DNA from: Liolophura sinensis
Lineage: Eukaryota > Mollusca > Polyplacophora > Chitonida > Chitonidae
Direction: 5' to 3'
Length of the DNA stretch: 64,000 nt
Assembly: GCF_032854445.1 (NCBI RefSeq)
Contig: NC_088299.1
Coordinates: 14,131,608-14,195,607, forward strand
Shown: piece by piece, positions 35,918-46,920 of the stretch
How positions within the stretch are numbered: position 1 is the stretch's first letter
Layout: each line of letters starts with the position of its first letter
Program-made: the position numbers and the translations under genes
The notes under the pieces: model-generated
What the model was told of the DNA's origin: nothing
The model's input: the letters and a program-made list of their open reading frames with translations, nothing else
Database searches by the model: none

Positions 35918-36085
35918 TATAGATCGTCTCCATTTAGAAATCCCTCCGCCGTGCTCACAACGTGTATACCTTCAGTCCTTCAGTGTACTCGCGATTTCAT
36001 CGTGTTAATTGCTTAACATTTATGAACTGCATATTAAAAAGTTTTTGATCGCCGTATTTTCTAAGGCTAACAAATCCTATATTCT
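35918..36085 (+). repeat. Dispersed repeat, copy 1 of 2
   Basis: About 168 bp (ATAGATCGTCTCCATTTAGA, then CCCTCCGCCGTGCTCACAAC, then TTTCATCGTGTTAATTGCTTA) recurs in the same orientation at 58988-59150 with roughly one mismatch in ten. Confidence 0.88.
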
Positions 36086-36399
36086 TGCGTGTGACAAAGT
36101 ACACTGATCTGGAATATAAATAAATAAATAATAAGGCTCATTGGCACTCCCAAAGCTACATAATATAAAGTTACGACAACAAACACCAAGCGTACATAGT
36201 CTGAGCAAAGACTTACCTATCCTACGCCTGACGTCAGATAAACATAAACCCATTTGGGAAACTTTGTACTTACGCACCAACGAAGTATAGGTTAGCCTGA
36301 TCAGATCTGAATATTTAATAACAAGTATTTCACGTATTTCACTCCTTGGTCGAGACCGAAATCTTTTGATGTGAGAACTTACACAATATCACGTACAGC

Positions 36400-36880
36400 T
36401 GATAATAGGTAAATTAGGTCTGTGGAACATTTATCTATATATTACCATGTTGTAGTTCAGTCGCCCAATAGTGTTTTTGTGTTTTTATTAATTTGTATAG
36501 GTTGGTGTTTATTACTTCATTTGGATTATTTCGCTTTAACTTAAGATTTAGATTGCTTTTTATTATTTACTTGGTTTTTATTATTTTCTTGGTGCTTATT
36601 ACTTTCATTATTATTACAATTTATCAACAAGTAGGACAACCGCTGTTCTTTAGTAATTCGTATTGTTTGCATCTCGTTTAACAGAATTATACAGCAGACA
36701 GGATTTTCTTTCTGCGATATGTTAAGAATTTAACCAGAAGGCATACATATTTCCTGGAGGAGAAAAAAACTATTATTTCAGCTCTACGACAGGTAGACAA
36801 ACAACCAAAACATTATTTTAGGAAGTTCTTGTACAGGTAGCCAACTGCCACCAATCTGATTTTTTGGTAGTGTAGTGAGA
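36400..36880. repeat. Module flank, T-rich
   Basis: TTCAGTCGCCCAATAGTGTTTTTG and the following T/TTATT-rich stretch, ending CAACCGCTGTTCTTTAG, are the diverged reverse complement of about 39670-39930. This links the segment to the 36-63 kb repeat family. Confidence 0.6.
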
Positions 36881-38017
36881 GGTAATCGAGTATATTCACA
36901 CGGAAAGCACACAAAATCTAGCTTTCATAGAAGTGACATGTGCTAGTTTGTATATCACACCTTCATTTCATTTACATTTGTTTATGTTCATTCCCATCCT
37001 AAGATTATGTTACCCATTTCAAATTACTGGAAAAATTGTTAAATACAACGTTAAACCCCAAGCACTCACTCACTCACTTAAATTACTCAACCTTGCGCGA
37101 AGAATATTATCAATTATCCAGCCCCAAAACTACCGTTTTGCGTTAAAATTCATGTTTTTGACAACGTAATCCATGCCTTAGACGAGTAGTCAGCTCCACC
37201 TTGTTGACACAATCATGTTATTATTTAAAGCGTAATATACATTATGGCTTTTTATCTCCTCCAGCGTGCACAAGCTTTGGTATCCCCTGACTCACATCCT
37301 GACTTGGTTAGACAAAGGTTCTGGCACCGCTAGTAGCGTTGTTACACGGCTATATAAAAAACAGATCGATAATGAAACCATCATAAAAACCTGAGGGATT
37401 CACCTGAATAAAACAATAATGCCCCTCTGCACATGATCGTGCAATTATATCACCCGATTACACTGAATGACTTAATTGACTTAACACCGTTTTAACATCT
37501 GGACAGGTGTTTTGTTCAGTCCAAATGGAGATGTATTTATACGACAGATAGCTCCAGGGTTTATCAATACTCAAACAGGAGAGTAGTAAACTTATCTTTC
37601 AATTTACAATCAATCAATTAACCAATCCATCAACCATAAAATCAGAAATTTAGTACAGCTTCTGTTGTATAGATATGCATTGTGTACTTTGTTAAATCGC
37701 CATTTCGACTTTGACTTGTCCTATTGTATAATACGAACTGTTGTTATATTGTGCACATATATTGCTTTGAATCATGCTAATTTTTGGATGCTGTGAAAAC
37801 AGACTTATTTAGATCTGTCATATCCATCTAGATGATTTTGTTTAACCTGTTACGTCCAGGGTTTAACTCCACTATCAATCACCGTCTACCTGTGTACACG
37901 TCCATTTGGCTAATCATTAGACCTGTACTTTTTTTTCTCAGTTCCTAGGCCTATAATGTCATCTTCATTAAATATCACTTGGTCATGGAATACAATCCAT
38001 CCAGTATGTTGTCTGGG
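36881..38017 (+). repeat. Module segment, left arm of a large inverted repeat
   Basis: About 1.1 kb whose reverse complement is at 44410-45500. Shared landmarks include CACACGGAAAGCACAC, ATTATGGCTTTTTATCTCCTC, ATGATCGTGCAATTATATCACC and GTCCAAATGGAGATGTATTTATAC. A 50-bp fragment of a family-1 SINE tail (AACGTTAAACCCCAAGCACTC, about 37028-37077) is inserted here only, flanked by AAATTACT on both sides. Confidence 0.9.
37433..37590 (+). pseudogene. Module ORF 'MIVQLYH', broken copy
   Basis: Starts ATGATCGTGCAATTATATCA (MIVQLYHPITLNDLI), hits a stop in frame, then continues in another frame with SPNGDVFIRQIAPG and INTQTGE. The intact relatives are on the minus strand at 44798-44992 and 57985-58218. 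The product is unknown. Confidence 0.55.
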
Positions 38018-38110
38018 CAGATTTTTCAGAAAGGCATATACCAATCCTGAAAATAAATATGTGCAGAAGCCCTTCCTTTCTGTGATACATATATACACAG
38101 GCTTGCCCAA
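37910..38110 (-). pseudogene. Module ORF 'NEDD', minus-strand copy
   Basis: Minus-strand frame with ITERKGFCTYLF, FLKNLPRQHTGW and IFNEDDIIGLG, ending KKKYRSND-stop. It aligns by eye with the + strand frames at 57473-57655 (KGRAWAHIYFE, NTLAELYE, FNIDDNKDMG) and 61883-62083 (KGRACAHIYFEDSY, NTPDGLD, LNEDDNKRIG). All end at the same position relative to GATTAGCC. No family was recognised. Confidence 0.5.
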
Positions 38111-38204
38111 GCTTAGATGCCTTGTTAGGGCATTTCAGATTTCAGTCCATATATCCCCATCTTAAGACTGATTGCTCTGTAGCAGAAGTCGGTTTATAAC
38201 AATG

Positions 38205-38480
38205 AATTTGATTGGCATTACTAATATATACATTTATACAGAATTGTTCTGTCAAATCAGCGTATTAGTCTCAGTTTTGTGCAGAAGTAGGATTCAACAA
38301 ATAGCACGTAGGAGAATTAATTCTAATCAGCAGATCCCAGTGTTGCTTGTTCATCAAAAACTTATGCTAAAGAGTTGGTGCCACAGTCAATTTCGTTGTT
38401 GTACCGACTGTATGTATTTCGACTTTTTAGGTATACAAAAAAACTATAACGTGTTATACTGATATACTACTAATGCCCTA
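38205..38480. repeat. Module segment, direct copy of 46361-46635
   Basis: AATTTGATTGGCATTACTAA, CAGAATTGTTCTGTCAAATC and TTTTGTGCAGAAGTAGG are shared in the same orientation with 46361-46635. Confidence 0.88.
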
Positions 38481-38847
38481 GCTGTTATAACTGGAGCTAA
38501 CATACATGATGTAAAATAGCATATTCTGAAAACGTCTCAAATCCACAAGGGACAGTCCGGAGTGTGTGGCTGTTGGAGGCCATTGCGTCAGGTTAAGCAT
38601 TCTACAGAGATCAATTAACCACAGATATCAGTTAACCATAGATATCAGCTAACCTAAAGAATCATGATGCAATATTCGCCCGGCGTGTATTCCTCAAAGC
38701 CATACTTAACTAGTGGTGATCTCGAGGGACACGTGGCCAGATAACCCACCTCACATGAAGTATTCAGACTATTCATTATTTTCTTGCTATAATATTGCTC
38801 TTCTGCAAATCCCCACAAACAATCGTCAGCCACTTCTCCATCCAAAC
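38461..38847 (-). repeat. 387-bp arm of an inverted repeat
   Basis: Reverse complement of 40056-40441 at high identity, with a spacer of about 1.2 kb. The similarity to the 56.7-57.2 and 60.6-61.0 kb copies continues to about 39200, in reverse orientation. Confidence 0.92.
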
Positions 38848-38860
38848 CCTTCCAAAGCAA
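38654..38860 (-). pseudogene. Module ORF 'CEVGYLA', minus-strand copy
   Basis: 68-codon frame: GEVADDCLWGFAEEQYYSKK, then CEVGYLATCPSRSPLVKYG, then EEYTPGEYCIMIL-stop. It encodes the same peptide as the + strand frame at 40062-40248. More diverged relatives are at about 56980-57140 and 60930-61017. Four cysteines, no signal peptide in the fragment, family unknown. It could be the last exon of a multi-copy host gene or part of a transposon protein. Confidence 0.5.
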
Positions 38861-39369
38861 TCAAATTTACCGTGAAAGCTTTTATCAAACACCAATTTCA
38901 ACATTTTTCTAAACCTTTTTTTTCTTGGTTGTACTAAATTCAGTCAGCCTGTTTCAACGTTTATGTGATACAAGAGCATAAAAGTGTTTCTCTCCAATGA
39001 TGTTTTGGCTTGGACGATCCGATAGGAGGTGTAATCTGAGTGCTTTGCTCCTTTAAACGAGAGGAGAGATGCTTTTATAGTTACGGTTGACGGCAGCTTA
39101 AGCTGTTTTCTGGTTTGTTCTCTTTTTTTCAGGTCAATGTCTCTGAAAGGAAAAAGAACACTCGACTATTGGCGGCAAAAAGATCACTTGGTAGCAGCAT
39201 TTCTGAACAAGGAACGTAACACTAGACTTAATTGAGAAGAAGTGGATCAACACATCAAAAATTGGGATTGAGGAAAGTCCTGAAAAGAATCATTGACAGT
39301 ACACAAAATATGAATAGAATATAGTGAAAAAATCGGAAGGGACAGTAATGCAACAAATTGTGTCACACG

Positions 39370-39455
39370 CTACAAAACACACAATGTCTACAATACTGCT
39401 AACAGCATAGTACCGTGCTTTAGGAGCAAAACACAGGTGTGCCTGGCTGAGATCA
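39370..39455 (+). repeat. Short dispersed repeat, copy 1
   Basis: ACTGCTAACAGCATAGTACC, then AAAACACAGGTGTGCCTGGC recur at about 54155-54230 in the same orientation (ACTGCTAACAGTATAGTATC). Confidence 0.8.
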
Positions 39456-39869
39456 GAGTGTTCCGTTGGTTTACTGGCTGTATGTCGAACAGCTTAAAAA
39501 TTTGATTTTGATTTGCGGAGACTGGTTACCCGTAGAAGACCATACCAAAACCCCTTTTTGATTGGTGATTGTGAAACATTGTTTTTTTTTCTCCACATCA
39601 CGGAATGTAGGCCTATACTGGATTAATTCTAAACGTACGGCAGAAAGAATAACAAAAGTGTTACGAAAATTGTATAAATCACTGTTGAACAGCGGCTGAT
39701 GTATTTGTTGATAAAGTAAAAGATTAACGAACCAGATAATACCAATCAAATAAAAAACACCAATCAAAAAAAAAAAATAAATAAATAGATTAAAAAAAAT
39801 AAATAAAAATAAATAAAAACCGATGAAATAATAAATTCCAACCAAATAAGTTATTATAACTAAATAATA

Positions 39870-40055
39870 AACATTAACTAAACACTAAACCCACAAAAAA
39901 CAACGACGGGCGACTGAACTATAACAGTCATATAACAGATAAATGTTCCAGGTGTCTGACTTCCCTATCAATGGATATGGTGACCATCGCCCAAGGTGGA
40001 AAACTCTTTTCAAGATGAATCCCCCCCCACCTCACCACCCTCTCCAACCCCAGAG
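39870..40055 (+). repeat. Single diverged 73-bp-type unit in module flank
   Basis: CGACGGGCGACTGAACTATAACAGTCATATAACAGAT followed by AGGTGGAAAACTC matches the start and end of the 73-bp satellite unit at 43146-44236. Here there is one copy, and its middle (GACTTCCCTATCAATGGATATG) matches the satellite's right border at 44245-44275 rather than its units. Confidence 0.78.
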
Positions 40056-40441
40056 TTTGGATGGAGAAGTGGCTGACGATTGTTTGTGGGGATTTGCAGA
40101 AGAGCAATATTATAGCAAGAAAATAATGAATAGTCTGAATACTTCATGTGAGGTGGGTTATCTGGCCACGTGTCCCTCGAGATCACCACTAGTTAAGTAT
40201 GGCTTTGAGGAATACACGCCGGGCGAATATTGCATCATGATTCCTTAGGTTAGCTGATATCTATGGTTAACTGATATCTGTGGTTAATTGATCTCTGTAG
40301 AATGCTAAACTTGACGCAATGGCCTCCAACAGCCACACACTCCGGACTGTCCCTTGTGGATTTGAGACGTTTTCAGAATATGCTATTTTACATCATGTAT
40401 GTTAGCTCCAGTTATAACAGCTAGGGCATTAGAAGTATATC
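40056..40441 (+). repeat. 386-bp arm of an inverted repeat
   Basis: Partner of 38461-38847. Confidence 0.92.
40062..40248 (+). pseudogene. Module ORF 'CEVGYLA', plus-strand copy
   Basis: Reading frame with ADDCLWGFAEEQYYSKKIMN, CEVGYLATCPS, LVKYGFEEYTPGEYC and a stop at 40246-40248. The nearest relatives differ mostly at third codon positions over CEVGYLA-CPS. The diverged copies at 57 and 61 kb keep CPS, VKY and EEYTP. Whether it is transcribed cannot be told from sequence alone. Named only by its motif. Confidence 0.5.
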
Positions 40442-40588
40442 AGGTGGAAAACTCCCTCAGAATGAAGAATTTCTTGATCTTTGCTTTTTGTTGGAAAATA
40501 CGGCAGTATACAGTTAACAAATGTTAAATAATTGTCAGTATGAAAGCACGGAATTTACCCAAATGCTCAGCCCATCGTGGAGTTCTAA

Positions 40589-41480
40589 ATGGAGACGATC
40601 TTTATTTTACATTGACGAAATTTGTACAGAAATCTACAGAAATCTTTTTTCAGTGGTTTTTCTCATCGACATAAAGTGTGAAACAACGTACAGCGTGGTT
40701 TGGGGAATATACAGCTATATATTGGTTTGCAATTGCTTTATACCTTAGTCGATTACGTCTCACATTTACAGACGTATTAACATATCAGTCGTAATGATTA
40801 AATGCAATTAACTGTAATTAAAATGAGTAATTGTAAATATTCATGTCGATAATATTTCCCAGTCAATATTTTTTCTTAGCCCAGCTGATGCAGACAGGTA
40901 TATACTCAGACAATAACTATGGTGTGTGCCATGTGAGCCGATGACCATTGTTCAGATGCCGACATCAATGGTACCTCGCGTATATACATACCAATAGCCA
41001 ACTAAGTCTAACTTCTGCAAACATGACATGTGATAGTCTGTATATCATATCTTCATTCACTACACAGAGAAGGTTGATTTTGTTTATGTTTGGACGCTTT
41101 CCCAACCTGAAATTATGTTTCTCCTTTCAAATTATTCAGCGTTACGCGAAGAATATCAATTATGCAACCTGCAAACCAGAATTTCTCGTTAAAATTCATA
41201 TTTCCCCCACGTAATCCACGCATCAGACGCGCAACATCTACCTTGCTGACAGAATCATGTTGTTATTCTCAGACTAATATACATGTGTTGCTTCTTGCAT
41301 CCTTCAGTGTGTAAAAGCTTTGGCATCCCACGACTCGCATCCTGACTTGATTGGATAAGCGTTCCGGTATCGCTACAAGCGTTATTACATCACGCGGAGC
41401 CCATGGCCATACAGAACAGCTCGATAATGAAACCATGATAGAAGCCTGGCTGATTCACCTGAATGAAACAATAATTCCAC
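40589..41480 (+). repeat. Module segment, partner of 45770-46358 (inverted) and 54590-55200 (direct)
   Basis: Landmarks: TGGAGACGATC, ATATTGGTTTGCAATTGC, CAGCTGATGCAGACAGGTAT, CAAATTATTCAGCGTTACGCG and GATAATGAAACCATGATAGA. The inverted partner keeps the first two thirds; the direct partner keeps the last two thirds. Confidence 0.9.
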
Positions 41481-41493
41481 TCTGCACATGATC

Positions 41494-41812
41494 ACTGGAA
41501 GTCGGTAGATCCCGGATAAAACCCGGGCCGATGCCATACCAAAGACTGGTACTTGTTGCTGCATCGCTTGGCGCTCAGCACCGAGAGGTTAGAGCAACAC
41601 ACAGGACTGGTTGGTTCGGTGTCAGTATAATGTGACTGAGTTGGGGTGTCATGTCTGGTCTTCGGCATGATACTTCAGTGGCGGCAGTACTTTGGCGGCA
41701 TGGATTCGCGTTGTCACAAGAAAACACCATGTATCTGCATACACCTTAGGACTCTTCGTCGTCATGTGAATTAATGCGTTAAGACGTTTAACCCCAACCA
41801 TGCATTCATACG
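41494..41812 (+). mobile_element. SINE (family 1b) inserted into the start of a module ORF
   Basis: GAAGTCGGTAGATCCCGG head, AAACCCGGGCCGATGCCATA, and a tail with CTTCGTCGTCATGTG and GTTTAACCCC shared with family 1. It splits ATG-ATC of the 'MIVQLYH' frame. The flanks GCACATGATC (41484-41493) and GCACTTGATC (41813-41822) look like a 10-bp target duplication with one change. The same SINE sits at the same module position at 55200. Confidence 0.85.
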
Positions 41813-42419
41813 GCACTTGATCGTTCAATTATATCACTCCATTACGCTGAATGACTTCATCTTTTCACACCGTTCCCCCTTCGAGGGGAGGTGATTTGTT
41901 CCGTCGACATGATGACATATTTAAAGGTATCTATCAATCTGCAATAAATGAATTAATCAATTTATCAACGATAAGGTGAGAAATTTGTTACAGTCTTACT
42001 TGTATAGTAACATGCATTGTATTATCCCATGAAACGTCATTTTACCTTTTCTTTGCCCTGTTGTATAATACGAACAGTTTCTGGATGATTAGTTCTAATC
42101 GGAATTGTCGGTAAGGGGTTAAATTTGATCAGTGTTATATTATGGAAACGCATAGCTCTGAATCCTGCTCAGAAATCCACTGAAATCTTGTTTTCAGTCG
42201 TTTTTCGCGTCAACCCGCAACACGAAACAACGAACAAAGGTGGCTTGGAGGAACAACTTGCAGGTTTATCAAACAATAGTCGATTTCTTCGCACAGTTAC
42301 AAACAATTAACGCTACAGTCTTAATGGAATAATTACAAATCAATGCCTGCAATGTGCCCCAGTTTATATTGTTATTTTTTTTTCGGTTCAGTTAACTCCG
42401 AAACAGCCAAGACCTATAG

Positions 42420-42890
42420 TTTGTCTTGCGTCGGTGGTAAATCGAGAATATACACACGGAAAGTACACAAAGTCTAACTTTCATAGAAATGACATGTGCT
42501 TTGTTTGTATATCAACACTTCATTCATTACATAGAAGAATCGATTCGTTTATACATGGGCCCATTCCCATCTTACCCGTTACCCATTTCAAATTATTCAG
42601 CCTTGCACGAAGAATATTATAAATTATTCAACCCCAGATCTACCATATTTCGTTAAAGTTCACGTTTTGACCACGTGATCCATGCCTCAGACGACCAGCT
42701 AGCTCCACCTTGCTGACACAAACGTGTTATTATTTATAGCCATTTATACATTATGGCTTTTTATCTCGTCCAGCGTGCCCAAGCTTTGGTATCCTGGCAT
42801 CCTGACTTGACTGGACAAAAGTTCCCGCATCGCTAGTAACGTTATTACATCATAGCTTGATAATGAAACCATCATAGAAATCAAAGACAC
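42420..42890 (+). repeat. Module segment, third forward copy
   Basis: CACACGGAAAGTACACAAAG, CCCATTTCAAATTATTCAGCC, ATTATGGCTTTTTATCTCGTC and GATAATGAAACCATCATAGA match 36881-37390. It then joins abruptly to the 73-bp satellite's leading flank (CACTAACTAAACCATAAACC). Confidence 0.88.
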
Positions 42891-42960
42891 TAACTAAACC
42901 ATAAACCCACAAAAAACGACGGGCGACTGAACTATAACAGTCATATAACAGATAATTGTT

Positions 42961-43135
42961 ACATTATTATCGTTAACAGGGATTACACTTTCTGAATATA
43001 GCACAAATTCTAGTGCTGAAATTTGGCTGAGACCACTGTGGGTTTCGAACCAGCGACCTCAGAGTCAGGCACCAAACCGCCAGCAATACATGTCAACCGT
43101 CTAGACCACTCGACCAACAGGCCTTCCACAAAAAT
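42961..43135 (-). mobile_element. tRNA-derived SINE (third family) inserted in a satellite unit
   Basis: On the minus strand: GGCCTGTTGGTCGAGTGGTC (A box), then GGTCGCTGGTTCGAAACCC (B box). It is flanked by a perfect 10-bp duplication GATAATTGTT at 42951-42960 and 43136-43145. The + strand frame GFEPATSES... across it is the usual false ORF of this kind of element. Confidence 0.87.
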
Positions 43136-43145
43136 GATAATTGTT

Positions 43146-44236
43146 GCAGGTATCTGCTCAAGGTGGAAAACCTACGATGGGCGACTGAACTATAACGGTC
43201 ATATCACAGATAATTGTTGCAGGTTTCTGCTCAAGGTGGAAAACCTAGGATAGGCGACTGAACTATAACAGTCATATAACAGATAATTGTTGCAGGTATC
43301 TGCTCAAGGTGGAAAACCTAGGATGGGCGACTGAACTATAACAGTCATATAACAGATAATTGTTGCAGGTTTCTGCTCAAGGTGGAAAACCTACGATGGG
43401 CGACTGAACTATAACAGTCATATAACAGATGATTGTTGCAGGTTTCTGCTCAAGGTGGAAAACCTACGATGGGCGACTGAACTATAACGGTCATATCACA
43501 GATAATTGTTGCAGGTTTCTGCTCAAGGTGGAAAACCTACGATGGGCGACTGAACTATAACAGTCATATAACAGATAATTGTTGCAGGTTTCTGCTCAAG
43601 GTGGAAAACCTACGATGGGCGACTGAACTATAACAGTCATATAACAGATGATTGTTGCAGGTTTCTGCTCAAGGTGGAAAACCTAGGATGGGCGACTGAA
43701 CTATAACAGTCATATAACAGATAATTGTTGCAGGTTTCTGCTCAAGGTGGAAAACCTAGGATGGGCGACTGAACTATAACGGTCATATAACAGATAATTG
43801 TTGCAGGTTTCTGCTCAAGGTGGAAAACCTACGATGGGCGACTGAACTATAACGGTCATATAACAGATAATTGTTGCACGTATCTGGTCAAGGTGGAAAA
43901 CCTAGGATGGGCGACTGAATTATAACAGTCATATAACAGATAAGTGTTGCCCGTATCTGGTCAAGGTGGAAAACCTAGGATGGGCGACTGAACTATAACA
44001 GTCATATAACAGATGATTGTTGCAGGTTTCTGCTCAAGGTGGAAAACCTACGATGGGCGACTGAACTATAACAGTCATATAACAGATGATTGTTGCAGGT
44101 TTCTGCTCAAGGTGGAAAACCTAGGATGGGCGACTGAACTATAACAGTCATATAACAGATAATTGTTGCAGGTATCTGCTCAAGGTGGAAAACCTAGGAT
44201 GGGCGACTGAACTATAACGGTCATATCACAGATAAA
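43146..44236 (+). repeat. 73-bp satellite array
   Basis: About 15 head-to-tail units of 73 bp: GATGGGCGACTGAACTATAA, CAGTCATATAACAGATAATT, GTTGCAGGTTTCTGCTCAAG, GTGGAAAACCTAC. Alternating variants (CGGTCATATCACAG; GATGATTG; CCTAGGATG) show block-wise expansion. It ends in a diverged half-unit running into TCTGACTTCCCTGCCGGTGG and a C-homopolymer at 44313-44334. Confidence 0.96.
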
Positions 44237-44409
44237 GATTCTCGGCATCTGACTTCCCTGCCGGTGGATATGGCGACCATCGCCTAAGGCGGAAAACGCT
44301 AGTTCAAGCTAAATACCCCCCCCCCCCCCCCGCCCCCCTCTTAGAAAGTAGAATTTCTTGATCTTTGATTTTGTTGGAAAATACGGCAATATACAGTTCA
44401 CAAATTGTG

Positions 44410-45500
44410 AGTATGACAACACACTGGATGAATTGTATTCCATTGCCAAGTGATATTTAATGAAGATGACATTATAGGCCTAGGAACTGAGATTACAAAA
44501 AAAGTACAGGTCTAATGATTAGCCAAATGGACGTGTACACAGATAGACGCTGATTGATGGTGGAGTTAAACCCTGAACGTAGCGGGTTAAACAAAAACAA
44601 AATCATTTAAATGAGTCTGTTTTCACAGCATCCAAAAATTAGCATGATTCAAAGCAATATATGTGCACAGTATAACAACAGTTCGTATTGTACAATATTA
44701 CAAATCAATGTTAAAATGGCGATTTAACAAAGTACACAATGCATATCTATACAACAGAAGATGTACTAAATTACTGATTTTATGGTTGATAGATTGGTTA
44801 ATTGATTGAATGCAAATTGATAGATAAGTTTACATTCCAGACCTCTCCTGTTTGAGTATTGATAAGCCCTGGAGCTATCTGTCGTATAAATACGTCTCCA
44901 TTTGGACTGAACAAATCACCTTTCCATAATCGCAGAACGGTGTTGAAAATTAAGTCATTCAGCTTAAACGGGTGATATAATTGCACGATCATGTGCAGAG
45001 GGGCATTATTGTTTTATTCAGGTGAATCCCTCAGGATTCTATGATGGTTTCATTATCGAGCTGATTTGTATAGCTATGATGTAATAACGTTACTAGCGAT
45101 GCCAGAACCTTTGTCTAATCAAGTCAGGCTGGGAGTCAGGGGATACCAAAGCTAGGGCACGCTGGAGGAGGTAAAAAGCCATAACGTACATTAGGCTATA
45201 AATAATAACTTAGTAGTGTCAGCATGGTGGAGATGGCTGGTCGTCTGAGGCATGGATTACGTTGTCAAAAACATGAATTTTAACGCAAAACGGTAGTTTT
45301 GGGGTTTGAATAATTCACAGTATTCTTCGTGCAAGACTGAATAATTTGACATGGGTAATGGGTAGGATGGGAATGGGCCCAAAAATAAACGAATCAAGTC
45401 TTCGAGTCTTCGAGAATGAAGTGTTGATATACAAATAAGCACCTGTTTTCTCTGAAAGTTAGACTTAGCGTGCTTTCCGTGTGCGTATTCTCGAGTTACC
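44410..45500 (-). repeat. Module segment, right arm of a large inverted repeat
   Basis: Reverse complement of 36881-38017 without the SINE-tail insertion. Confidence 0.9.
44798..44992 (-). CDS. Module ORF 'MIVQLYH', intact minus-strand copy
   Basis: 64-codon frame: MIVQLYHPFKLNDLIFNTVL, GDLFSPNGDVFIRQIAPG, then INTQTGEVWNVNLSIN. Identity with the frame at 57985-58218 includes MIVQLYH, FIFNTV and the spaced GDLF-P-GEVF-R. Conservation is good to about residue 45 and poor afterwards, so the true 3' end may be an exon border. There is no known family, signal peptide or membrane segment. It runs opposite to the 'NEDD' frame of the same module. Confidence 0.4.
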   Translation of the reverse strand: MIVQLYHPFKLNDLIFNTVLRLWKGDLFSPNGDVFIRQIAPGLINTQTGEVWNVNLSINLHSIN

Positions 45501-45769
45501 ACTGACATGAGACACACTATGAGACTAAAGCTCTTTTTCTTATTCTGGCCTAGCGTCGTTGGAGTCTCATCGCTAACAGTATTAATTTTGTACTCAACAA
45601 AGGTCCGAGCCGATTTTCTTTGTTATGGAAAGTCTCGTGCAAATAAAAGACACCAACCTAAAGACCTGCACCCACCCCACCATCGCCATGTGCCCCTACT
45701 AGTTTAGAATAGATTCATTATAGCCATGAAGGCTTCCACGGCACACGCTCCTCGACCGTGAGAAGCAAT

Positions 45770-46358
45770 GATAAATAATAGCATGATTATGTCGGCAAGG
45801 TAGCCGATGCTCGTCTGATGCTTGAATTACGTGGGGAAAATATGAATTTTATCGAGAAATGTTCTTTGCGTAACGCTGAATAATTTGAAAGGAGAAACAT
45901 ACTTTGAGGATTGGCATTCGCCCACACATAAACGAATTTAGCCTTCTCTATGTAGTGAATGACGATATGATATACAGACTATCACATTTCGTCCCTAAAG
46001 AAGTTAGACTTAATTGGCTACTGGTATGTACATACGCGATATCATCACCTCACATGGCACACACTATAGTTATTAACGGAAGATGTCCCTTTCTGCATCA
46101 GCTGGACTAAGAAAAAACTGCGGAAATATTGTCGACATGAACATTTGCAATTACTCATTAATTACAGTTAATTGCATGTTAATATGTTTGTAAATGTGAG
46201 ACGTAAATGACTAAGGTATAAAGAAATTGTAAACCAATATATAACTGCATATTCCCCAAACCACGCTGTACGTTATTTCACACTTTATGTCGATGAGAAA
46301 AAAGATTTCTGTAGATTTCTGTACAAATAACGTCAGTGTAAAATAATGATCGTCTCCA
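45770..46358 (-). repeat. Module segment, inverted partner of 40589-41275
   Basis: Read on the minus strand it carries TGGAGACGATC, CAGCTGATGCAGA and CAAATTATTCAGCGTTACGC in the same order as 40589-41275, with several deletions. Its outer neighbour 46361-46635 is in the opposite orientation relative to the 38.2 kb copy, marking a rearrangement breakpoint at about 46359. Confidence 0.88.
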
Positions 46359-46360
46359 TA

Positions 46361-46635
46361 AATTTGATTGGCATTGCTAATATATACATTTATACAGAAT
46401 TGTTCTGTCAAATCAGTGTATTAGTCTCTGTTTTGTGCAGAAGTAGGTTTCAACAAAAAACACGTAGGAGAATAAATTCTAATCAAAAGATCCCAATATT
46501 TTTTATTCATCAAAAACTTAAACTAAAGAGGTTGTGTCATAGTCAGTATCATTTTCGAGCCTTTAGGTATACGAAAAGCAGCGGCGTGTTTATACTGGCA
46601 TACTGCTAATAACCCACCTGTTATAACTGGGTTAG
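46361..46635. repeat. Module segment, direct copy of 38205-38480
   Basis: See 38205-38480; ends with CTGTTATAACTGG next to the palindromic element at 46631. Confidence 0.88.
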
Positions 46636-46742
46636 CAATAACCTCGCGCGGTTTGACTAATCTCGCGTTCTCGAGTTCTCGACTAGCATGTCCCGTCATA
46701 CAACTCGCGGGTCGAGAACACGAGAGTCGAAATCAGCGGATT
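46631..46742 (+). mobile_element. Palindromic MITE-like element, left copy
   Basis: TTAGCAATAACCTCGCGCGG, then CGTTCTCGAGTTCTCGACTA and GGTCGAGAACACGAGAGTCG form an imperfect foldback. The reverse complement of 52950-53071 matches it over its whole length. These two could be terminal inverted repeats of one element of about 6.4 kb, or two independent MITEs. Confidence 0.7.
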
Positions 46743-46920
46743 TTCTTATTTTCTGGTGCGCATGAACGGAAGAGAATTATTCTGATGTTTGCAAGGTAAG
46801 AACGTATATACACTTTCTTGATTTTTTCTTAACAGCTTATCTGTAAATATATTTAGGCCCTTGTCTTTCGTCTAATGCATTATTTGTGACATTGATATTT
46901 GTGGCATTCAATTCTTTTAG

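Noticed and set aside
43023-43253. Frame starting MAETTVGFEPATSES
   Set aside because: It is a known kind of artefact from the tRNA-like head of a SINE; the head, B box and target duplication are present here.
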